Below, one piece after another: positions 9,053-14,953 of a stretch of DNA of 21,962 nt; within the stretch, counting starts at the first letter, position 1, and every line of letters begins with the position of its first letter. The position numbers were made by a program, and so were the translations under genes. Source of the stretch: an uncultured Prevotella sp. (lineage in GTDB: Bacteria; Bacteroidota; Bacteroidia; Bacteroidales; Bacteroidaceae); contig UQKO01000044.1 of NCBI GenBank assembly GCA_900541575.1, positions 1-21,962 on the forward strand, in the 5' to 3' direction. The notes beneath the pieces were generated by a model, which worked only from the letters and a program-made list of their open reading frames with translations, was not told the DNA's origin and ran no database searches.

Positions 9053-10285
9053 TCATCGTCCCTTGTAGGTCAGATGTAGGTGTACTACTACGCGAAGCAG
9101 AAGCGTGAGAATGATAAGATATGCCTCGGCGGGATATTGCTGCAATCCCACAAGCCCTATCACAAGAGCCAACACACCAAGTACACCTTCAACATACATT
9201 ACCCCACTGCGTCGGCCATTACTCGCAGCCTTCATATACCAAGGGAAAAGCACGAGGGGCAACGGATTGAGTAATACCACTAGCCAATTACTGCCCACCG
9301 TAGGATGAGATGAGAAAAGAAGCAGGAATGTTGTGATACAGCCCGTGAGTCCCTGCGCCATTAGAAGAAGCACGTCAAATTGCCAATAAAGCTTGCGTTT
9401 GTACCAGCCCCAAGCACTAATGCCTAAAGCAATTGCAAGAAGTATGCCAAAAGCCGCCATCGGAGTGATGGGAAACGTGTCCTCTACATTGGGTTGTGCG
9501 GGCAACAGCGTAAGATGCGTCTTCACTAAAGGGCGTACTTTACCATCACGCCCACGTATTTTTGCATCTGTGGCAAAGCGTTCAGCATAAATGGGAGCAA
9601 ACTGTTGTTGCTGCAAGTTGGCTGGGCTATCAGCTTCTGCACCTAGAAGAAGGTCTTGACCAAACTTATTCCATGGACTAGGATTGGAAAATTCGTGCAC
9701 GATGTCACGCAATGTGCGATCGGCTTTCACCTGTGGCCAATCCACCTGACCATCCACAGCCTGTTCTATCATACGAAGCGCACGAGTAGTGCAGTTGTCG
9801 TAGAAGAAATTGTAGCGATAGGTAGCATTCTCTGGCTCAAGGTTGCGGCTCAACGCGTCCACCAATCGATTGGCCTCCGTCTGCGTCAGATTGAGCACTT
9901 GTTCGTCGATCCCCCTACCCTCGCGCACATAAGCATCGTAAAAGAGGGCATAGGGCACCACTCCCAATTCATAGTCGGTTTCACCCAACATAAAGCGCCA
10001 CATAAAGTGGGGCTGACTGAAAGAGAATGTGCCGTAGTTGAACACCCAATCGCTCTGTCGCTGTCCGACTTCGCGCACACGAAGTGCGGTATGTCCATAA
10101 AGTTCGTAGACCAAAGAACCTGGACTACAAGTAATAAGGCTCACTATGACGGAGTCTTTCGTCTGCACGGTTTGTTCCGTCTGTGCCACAGAAGCAACAG
10201 ACTGCACGTTATTTCCCCTCCCTTGAGCCATTGCCAAGAGGGGAACTATCATGCAGAGAATGTATAAATATATACGTTTTGCCAT
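9053..10285 (-). CDS. DUF4105 membrane protein, possible lipoprotein N-acyltransferase
   Basis: 410-aa envelope protein: signal peptide (MAKRIYLYILCMIVPLLAMA), an exported domain (about 40-260), then about five hydrophobic segments (about 272-295, 303-325, 332-351, 361-381, 388-403). The exported domain has ELYGHTALRV (H65) and YNFFYDNCTTR (C165), a His/Cys arrangement resembling papain-like NlpC/P60 or LRAT enzymes. This is the DUF4105 family. I recall a report assigning a Bacteroides DUF4105 protein as the enzyme that N-acylates lipoproteins (Lnb); treat that as recollection, not proof. Two probable lipoproteins (12106-12981 and 18515-19237) lie in this window. The frame is open to 10450, but the ATG at 10285 is chosen because it begins the signal peptide and a good promoter lies at 10334-10364. 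Confidence 0.8.
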   Translation of the reverse strand: MAKRIYLYILCMIVPLLAMAQGRGNNVQSVASVAQTEQTVQTKDSVIVSLITCSPGSLVYELYGHTALRVREVGQRQSDWVFNYGTFSFSQPHFMWRFMLGETDYELGVVPYALFYDAYVREGRGIDEQVLNLTQTEANRLVDALSRNLEPENATYRYNFFYDNCTTRALRMIEQAVDGQVDWPQVKADRTLRDIVHEFSNPSPWNKFGQDLLLGAEADSPANLQQQQFAPIYAERFATDAKIRGRDGKVRPLVKTHLTLLPAQPNVEDTFPITPMAAFGILLAIALGISAWGWYKRKLYWQFDVLLLMAQGLTGCITTFLLLFSSHPTVGSNWLVVLLNPLPLVLFPWYMKAASNGRRSGVMYVEGVLGVLALVIGLVGLQQYPAEAYLIILTLLLRVVVHLHLTYKGR

Positions 10286-10333
10286 ATTACTATATCGCGC
10301 CGGAAAAGGGATCATGTTGGCGCTTATTCGGTG

Positions 10334-10364
10334 CAAAGTTAATGCATGATGGGGGAAGAGCAAA
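10334..10364 (-). promoter_or_regulatory. Promoter of the DUF4105 gene
   Basis: Minus-strand TTTG (10361-10364), 19 nt, then TAACTTTG (10334-10341): both elements and the spacing match the Bacteroidota consensus. The predicted start near 10327 gives a leader of about 42 nt to the ATG at 10285 and rules out the longer reading frame. Confidence 0.75.
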
Positions 10365-10479
10365 GCGAATGCTTGTTTTTCTTTGATTTTCCGAACATCA
10401 GTGGAGATTCCCATTCTTTTCTGCAAATAGCTTCGCATTAGTCCTCGCATTGGTGCCTTAGCGATGAATACGACACCCT

Positions 10480-11358
10480 TTACATACTCTCAGTGATGCG
10501 CTGTCGATAATACTTGGGAGAGACACCGAGATTTTTCTTGACATACTTTCCAAAGAATGAGATGGAGGGAAAGTTGAGTTCTGCCACAATCTCCTTGATG
10601 CTCATTTCCGGACGAAGCAGATATCGCTTCACTTCTTCTAACACATAACGATTAATTACAGCGAGCGCCGTTTCGCCACTACATTTTTTACACACACTGC
10701 TCAAGTATTTGGAAGTAACATTCAATTGATCGGCATACCATGCCACGGAACGAGGCTTCGGATGAGCCTTTAGGATAAGCTCCATAAATTGCTTATAGAG
10801 ATTCTCTCCCGATGTAAAGAATTTAGCAGGCACCTTGAGCGTGCTTTCCAAGGTGTCATGCATTTCATACATAAAGGCCTGCAGCAGGAGGTCGGACACA
10901 AGCTGATGATGCTTAAAGGGAATATCTGCAGTGAGTTTTGAACGTATCAGTTCGTAATATTGAGTGAAAATCAGCGCTGCATGTTCCGAAAGATGAAACA
11001 AGGGATGCTCTGCTATATATACGCGCGCATTGATTAAGCCTAAGGGAATACTGCTCAACTCTTTAAAGAAATCCCATGAGAGCAAAAAACCGCATGCGTT
11101 AAAATCATCGCTTAAGCCAAGACTCCGTATCTCGTCGCCCGACCAACATACGAGTAAGTCGTTTTTCGACATTTTGTACTCCTTTTGGTTCACACAGACA
11201 CGTGCCTCACCACTCGTACAGAGCGCCGAAATATAAGCATCTACGCGTTTCTTGTTATCATTGAGCGAAAGTTTGATATCGCTTATGATACTGACATGTT
11301 GTTGTTCGAAATCGAAGGCTTTTTTCCCTGTTCCTAACCGAGATTGTTGAGACTCCAT
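10480..11358 (-). CDS. AraC-family transcriptional regulator
   Basis: 292-aa probable DNA-binding regulator. The N-terminal two thirds resemble an AraC-type ligand-sensing, cupin-like domain (GEARVCVNQKEYKMSKNDLLVCWSGDEI, about 48-75). The C-terminal 90 residues are an AraC/XylS double helix-turn-helix: SVAWYADQLNVTSKYLSSVCKK for the first, MSIKEIVAELNFPSISFFGKYVKKNLGVSPKYYR for the second. The ligand and targets are unknown. The frame stays open to 11685, but the extra 109 residues are low-complexity basic sequence that enters the palindrome array, so the ATG at 11358 is preferred. A weak promoter-like TTATTTTG lies at 11389-11396. It ends 116 bp before the downstream promoter at 10334-10364, so it is probably a separate unit. 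Confidence 0.88.
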   Translation of the reverse strand: MESQQSRLGTGKKAFDFEQQHVSIISDIKLSLNDNKKRVDAYISALCTSGEARVCVNQKEYKMSKNDLLVCWSGDEIRSLGLSDDFNACGFLLSWDFFKELSSIPLGLINARVYIAEHPLFHLSEHAALIFTQYYELIRSKLTADIPFKHHQLVSDLLLQAFMYEMHDTLESTLKVPAKFFTSGENLYKQFMELILKAHPKPRSVAWYADQLNVTSKYLSSVCKKCSGETALAVINRYVLEEVKRYLLRPEMSIKEIVAELNFPSISFFGKYVKKNLGVSPKYYRQRITESM

Positions 11359-11655
11359 AGCGTTTCTTAGTTTTTCCGTTGTAAAAGGCAAAATAAACCA
11401 TAAATTCCGATACACAGAAATTTCAGACACTTTTTCTTTTCTCTGCGATGTATTTTTCGCCTTCACGTTCTTCGTTCTCCCTAAGCCTTTTCTCAAGCAC
11501 ACGCAAGCGTAGGCACGCATTTTTTCTCTCTGCGTAGATGGAATTTTTTTCCATTGTGAACGGCGAATTTCGCAAACTACGAACAGAGTGCTCCGAACTT
11601 CGTCATTATCAAGACTAAACCTAGACCATTCCGTTTCTCCATGAAGACTTTCCCG
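11359..11655. other. Non-coding region upstream of the AraC-family gene
   Basis: About 300 bp between the regulator's start and the palindrome array. The minus frame is open through it, but its product is basic and low in complexity and does not look like a protein domain. I see no strong promoter; TTATTTTG (11389-11396) is one base off consensus and lacks a -33 partner. It may be a long leader of the regulator mRNA (inference). Confidence 0.4.
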
Positions 11656-11809
11656 TCGTTCACTGGGCGGTGAACGCTCTACCACAGGCCTGTGGTAACG
11701 CTACCGGACGGCAGCGGTAGAGCTACCGGACGGCAGCGGTAAAGCGATAACTGGGCGTTGAACGATGGAAAGATGTACATCTGTGGACGGCTAAATGTAC
11801 ATCTAGGAA
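11656..11809. repeat. Array of seven 22-bp units centred on palindromes
   Basis: Dyad centres fall at 11666.5, 11688.5, 11710.5, 11732.5, 11754.5, 11776.5 and 11798.5, exactly 22 bp apart. Unit 1 is CGTTCAC-N6-GTGAACG; unit 2 is the perfect palindrome TACCACAGGCCTGTGGTA (11680-11697); units 3 and 4 share an identical 20-mer (11700-11719 and 11722-11741) with arms CTACCG/CGGTAG (CTACCG/CGGTAA in unit 4); unit 5 is a degraded relative of unit 1 (ACTGGGCG.TGAACG shared, 14 of 15 positions); units 6 and 7 share ATGTACATCT around the same centre. The pattern is A-B-C-C-A'-D-D'. Period 22 is not a multiple of three, so this is not a coding repeat. It is not CRISPR: no constant repeat alternates with unique spacers. 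Function unknown. Confidence 0.75.
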
Positions 11810-11925
11810 CAGGAAACACGAAGTCCCCAAGAACGTTGTTCAGGAAGGGAAATGGGCAAACAGATGAAATCAAGGCAATACCTACGGGATTATAGATTCA
11901 AAATAGAGAAGTACAATCATAGTAA

Positions 11926-11968
11926 CCCTTCCTCGTCTTTGGAGCGTAACGAAAGAAGCGAGGGAGGG
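11926..11968. repeat. Long imperfect hairpin next to the ompA-like terminator
   Basis: CCCTTCCTCG (11926-11935) pairs with CGAGGGAGGG (11959-11968) with one wobble, and CTTT/AAAG pairs further in. It lies immediately beyond the terminator at 11974-12005 in the minus direction. There is no T-tract on either side. It could be a second-chance terminator or a relic repeat. No gene is seen in 11810-12105. Confidence 0.5.
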
Positions 11969-11973
11969 CTACT

Positions 11974-12005
11974 AAAAAAGAGTGCACATGCTCTGTACAC
12001 TCTTT
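11974..12005 (-). terminator. Strong rho-independent terminator
   Basis: AAAGAGTGCACA (11977-11988) pairs with TGTACACTCTTT (11994-12005), one wobble in 12 bp, 5-nt loop, followed on the minus strand by six T (11974-11979). It lies about 100 nt after the stop codon of the OmpA-like gene, the nearest upstream leftward gene. Confidence 0.85.
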
Positions 12006-12105
12006 GGAAAATTTGCGCCAAGGGGGTTGCGCCTTTGCACCACAATCACCTCGTTAGGAGGTGAACATAGCAGGCAATAGACTGGCAAAATAGAAAGGCG
12101 CTATG

Positions 12106-12981
12106 TTACTGTTTCTCTTGTTCCGGAGCCTCGTCGATGAGATCCATAAATTGATCGAGCTTCGGAGTAATGATAATCTGCGTGCGACGGTTACGCTGTT
12201 TACCCACAGCTGTATCATTGGAAGCCACGGGATTGTACTCGCCACGGCCTGCAGCAGAAAGACGCTTCGGGTCGACACCATACTGATTTTGCAAAGCTTG
12301 CACCACAGACGAAGCACGCAAGGCAGAAAGGTCCCAATTGTTGCGGATGTTCTTCTGTGAAATGGGCACGTTATCGGTGTTACCTTCTACGAGCACATCA
12401 TAGTCTTTATAGTCTGTAATGATATTCGCAATCTTTTGTAGGGTTTCACCAGCGCGATCGCCAATTTCGTAGCTACCGCTCTTGTAGAGCATATTGTCTG
12501 CCAATGAGATGTATACCACGCCCTTGAGCACCTGTACATCTACGTCGTTCATTTCTGAGCGGGTGAGTGAACGGGTGAGTTTGTTGGTCAGTGCTTGGTT
12601 GAGCGAGTCGCTCTTGCTCTTAGCGTCAACGAGTTGCTTGATGAATTTGTTAGAAGCATTGATTTCGTCGACGAGTTTCGAGATGTTCACGTTGCCCTGT
12701 TGCACATTGCTTTGGTAGGACGACTGCAATTTGCTATAAGCTTCGCGCATTTCCTTGTTGCGCTGCTGCTCTTCCTGCAAGCGAGCGGCAAGGCTCTTCG
12801 AATCGGAAGTATATTCCGCAATGCGCACCTGTGCTTCATTGTAGTCCTTCTGAAGGGCAGCGTGTTCTGTCTTCAGATTGTCATAGTTGGTCTGTACCTC
12901 GGCGAGCTTACTCTTGCTCACGCAGCTCGTCATCATTAGGGCTGCAGCGAGGGGCATCATCAACAGTTTCAAGTTTTTCAT
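12106..12981 (-). CDS. OmpA-family peptidoglycan-associated lipoprotein
   Basis: 291-aa lipoprotein predicted to tether the outer membrane to peptidoglycan. The signal peptide ends in a lipobox (MMTSC, acylated Cys20). Residues about 22-130 are Glu/Gln/Lys-rich and predicted coiled coil; residues about 145-275 are an OmpA-like domain with GNTDNVPIS (D203) and LSALRASSV (R222), the Asp and Arg that bind diaminopimelate in this family, and AAGRGEYNPVASN. The short tail is acidic. There is no beta-barrel, so it resembles YiaD-like or MotB-like soluble forms rather than OmpA itself. Monocistronic: divergent from the plus-strand gene at 13319, with a terminator about 100 nt downstream. The stop codon lies in an AACATAGC/GCTATGTT inverted repeat (12064-12071 with 12100-12107), of unknown meaning. 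Confidence 0.93.
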   Translation of the reverse strand: MKNLKLLMMPLAAALMMTSCVSKSKLAEVQTNYDNLKTEHAALQKDYNEAQVRIAEYTSDSKSLAARLQEEQQRNKEMREAYSKLQSSYQSNVQQGNVNISKLVDEINASNKFIKQLVDAKSKSDSLNQALTNKLTRSLTRSEMNDVDVQVLKGVVYISLADNMLYKSGSYEIGDRAGETLQKIANIITDYKDYDVLVEGNTDNVPISQKNIRNNWDLSALRASSVVQALQNQYGVDPKRLSAAGRGEYNPVASNDTAVGKQRNRRTQIIITPKLDQFMDLIDEAPEQEKQ

Positions 12982-13053
12982 TGTTGTAAGTTTTAGGAAT
13001 GAATATTCTAATTTAGCTTATGCGTATGCACTCGAAAAGTGCGAATTCGGGGC

Positions 13054-13085
13054 GCAAGATATGCAATAACCCCGACAAACGCAAA
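13054..13085 (-). promoter_or_regulatory. Possible promoter of the OmpA-like gene
   Basis: Minus-strand TATCTTGC (13054-13061) approximates TAnnTTTG, with TTTG (13082-13085) 20 nt upstream. A 6-bp inverted repeat TCGGGG/CCCCGA (13047-13052 with 13070-13075) flanks the -7 region, and GCACT/AGTGC (13028-13032 with 13038-13042) follows in the leader. The -7 element is off consensus, so this is tentative. Confidence 0.4.
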
Positions 13086-13134
13086 TATTTTGCAGAATAT
13101 TAACACCGGAGTGTGCCTTTATGCACAATTACAC

Positions 13135-13173
13135 TTGGCTTTGAGGTCTGTTTCTTATATCTTTGCATATAAG
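13135..13173 (+). promoter_or_regulatory. Promoter of the SEC-C gene with an overlapping inverted repeat
   Basis: TTG (13135-13137), 20 nt, then TATCTTTG (13158-13165), an exact TAnnTTTG match. A perfect 7-bp inverted repeat CTTATAT-N6-ATATAAG (13154-13173) covers the -7 element, a natural place for a repressor. The leader to the ATG at 13319 would be about 145 nt; I see no gene or riboswitch in it. Confidence 0.6.
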
Positions 13174-13318
13174 ATAGGCACTATATTGCTCCATAAGATA
13201 GATTACGTATTAGCAACATTGGGCATAATCCCAACTGCCATTACTCAACATTCGGCCTCAGCCTGCCCTTTCTAGATCCGAAGATTCAGTTATTTACATC
13301 CATCACAATTCACCAACA

Positions 13319-14773
13319 ATGAACGAGAATGTTACACTTAAAGATTTCATAGCGAAGTTGCACGAGACAAAAGGATATAGCAGTACGGCACTTAAGAAAT
13401 ATCGCGTGATGCGCGTGACGGAAGAAGAAGTAGACTTGCGCGACGACCGCACCAAGATGGTCTATACCGTACCTATTATAAGCCTATACAACGCAATTAC
13501 CTCCTTAACGCCCAAAGCATGCACCATTCCCAACATGAAAAAGTTTGTCGGAACGAAAGCTGCTCCCGCCTGTGCAGCCCTAATTAGTTGGACCGTAGGA
13601 CGGAGACAAATCTGGGCCTCGTTTGATAATCTTTTCCAGCAGTTTAATTCTTTAGTAGAGAGCGAAAGTCAAAGAGAGCAACAGCCCTCACTATTTAAGA
13701 AGGAGGTAGCCAATATGCGCAAAGACAGTGTAGTTTGGAAATGTGCTTTGCTTAGATTTTCTTTCAAAAAGGATTTTATAGATAGCAGTAGTACAGAAGA
13801 AGTGCAAGAGTTGTATTACCAATACGTAATAAGCCATCCCGAAAAATGCCTTCGTTCTCTCACTGTTAATGAGCTATCCCTCATAAAGTTGGCGATAAAG
13901 AATCAGGGCAAGTTTAGGACGAACGAACATTGCTATGGTTTTATCATGCCCGAGGTTATGGGATGGATGAAGGTGTCCAATGATTCTGGAACAGACAAGA
14001 GCCTTAATCTTTATGAATTGAGTGAAGAACTCGTTGAGGCGTTTTCTCCCTACATTGATGATATCTACAAAGAAAAAAGTGCTCACTATGAAGACGTATT
14101 AGAAGAAATTTTTCTTGGACTTGTCAACATTCGCGGACGCATATCGGATGAGAGAATGCCACAACTCATGCATCAGTTCATTGCTTCCAAGCATTCCGAT
14201 TTACCCATCGAGTTGATTCATTTTTGGCTGTTGAATACGATTCTTCCAAACTTCTGCTATAAAGACAATGGGGATGGTTTTGGTCCTGCATACTATAGTA
14301 TATTATTTAATTTCGAAGAATGGACGCGCGATATCCGACAGGAATTGCCAGAATACATGCCCAAAACATTGGAAGAAGTACGCTCTCGCGGACATTACCC
14401 CCACATGATTCCCTATGAGAAAACGGAAAAAAACTTCTTCAAACTATTCGAAGAAAAGATAGGTAAAGAAGGTGCACACCGTATATATGATTTCGTTTAT
14501 TCAAAAGTTCAAGACCCCAATGCAGATTTATCAGAGCTGTCGAACTTTATACTTTCACCACTTTATACCCCCCAAGAAAAAGCATATCGGGATGCCGCTA
14601 ACATCCTCAACGATATGACGAACAACATTCCACGATTTTTTCTCAAGGGGAACACACCCACACAAGCCTTTCAGAAAAAATGCACTGAAGCAGTACCATC
14701 TAAGAAGGTTGGGCGCAACGACCCTTGCCCTTGTGGAAGCGGAAAGAAATACAAGCATTGCTGCGGGAAATAA
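13319..14773 (+). CDS. Uncharacterised protein with C-terminal SEC-C zinc motif
   Basis: 484-aa protein, the only long plus-strand gene here. Only the last 20 residues are recognisable: GRNDPCPCGSGKKYKHCCGK, a SEC-C motif with C470, C472, C481 and C482 (CxC-x8-CC), nearly the same as the SecA tail at 3831-7199 but ending CC instead of CH. The rest (1-450) is mostly charged and probably helical, with no signal peptide or membrane segment, so cytosolic. I do not recognise the family. SEC-C motifs occur on many unrelated proteins and can mediate zinc-dependent contacts with SecB, ribosomes or other partners; which applies here is unknown. Compared with its neighbours the gene looks richer in A/T-ending codons, so horizontal gain is possible (impression, not measured). 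Confidence 0.8.
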   Translation: MNENVTLKDFIAKLHETKGYSSTALKKYRVMRVTEEEVDLRDDRTKMVYTVPIISLYNAITSLTPKACTIPNMKKFVGTKAAPACAALISWTVGRRQIWASFDNLFQQFNSLVESESQREQQPSLFKKEVANMRKDSVVWKCALLRFSFKKDFIDSSSTEEVQELYYQYVISHPEKCLRSLTVNELSLIKLAIKNQGKFRTNEHCYGFIMPEVMGWMKVSNDSGTDKSLNLYELSEELVEAFSPYIDDIYKEKSAHYEDVLEEIFLGLVNIRGRISDERMPQLMHQFIASKHSDLPIELIHFWLLNTILPNFCYKDNGDGFGPAYYSILFNFEEWTRDIRQELPEYMPKTLEEVRSRGHYPHMIPYEKTEKNFFKLFEEKIGKEGAHRIYDFVYSKVQDPNADLSELSNFILSPLYTPQEKAYRDAANILNDMTNNIPRFFLKGNTPTQAFQKKCTEAVPSKKVGRNDPCPCGSGKKYKHCCGK

Positions 14774-14815
14774 AGCCTTATCAAGAACATTCAAAAATAT
14801 GTGGGCGATGTATCC

Positions 14816-14880
14816 CGCGTCGGCATCTTTAGAATGCACTTCATTGTGCAAACCATCTTATGCCGACGCGAGATGCGTCG
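14816..14880. repeat. Nested inverted repeats between convergent genes
   Basis: A perfect 11-bp inverted repeat CGCGTCGGCAT/ATGCCGACGCG (14816-14826 with 14860-14870) encloses a second hairpin TGCAC/GTGCA (14835-14839 with 14846-14850). The right arm can instead pair with the next stretch as CGACGC/GCGTCG (14864-14869 with 14875-14880), so two folds compete. No T-tract follows. Together with the hairpin at 14898-14931 it fills the gap between the converging SEC-C and CcsBA genes. Confidence 0.65.
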
Positions 14881-14897
14881 TCCACTATTTATGAGTG

Positions 14898-14931
14898 GTT
14901 CTATAAATTCTGACGATGGAATTTATAGAAC
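14898..14931. terminator. 13-bp perfect hairpin between convergent genes
   Basis: GTTCTATAAATTC (14898-14910) and GAATTTATAGAAC (14919-14931) pair perfectly around an 8-nt loop, 22 nt beyond the CcsBA stop codon. There is no T-tract on either strand, so a bidirectional transcription barrier is inferred from position only. CCACT/AGTGG (14882-14886 with 14894-14898) forms a smaller adjoining hairpin. Confidence 0.5.
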
Positions 14932-14953
14932 TACCCTTATTAGAATCTGAAGT

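Noticed and set aside
11359..11685. N-terminal extension of the AraC-family protein
   Set aside because: The frame is open, but the extra 109 residues are basic, low in complexity and enter the repeat array; family length fits the ATG at 11358.
11656..11809. CRISPR array
   Set aside because: Units are 22 bp with no unique spacers between constant repeats, the units differ from each other, and no cas genes are present.
11679..11873. Minus-strand 64-codon open frame across the palindrome array
   Set aside because: It is generated by the array and its flanks; the 22-bp period breaks the codon phase and the product resembles no domain.
11852..12064. Plus-strand 70-codon open frame
   Set aside because: It runs through the hairpin at 11926-11968 and the terminator at 11974-12005, and its product is basic low-complexity sequence with no promoter.
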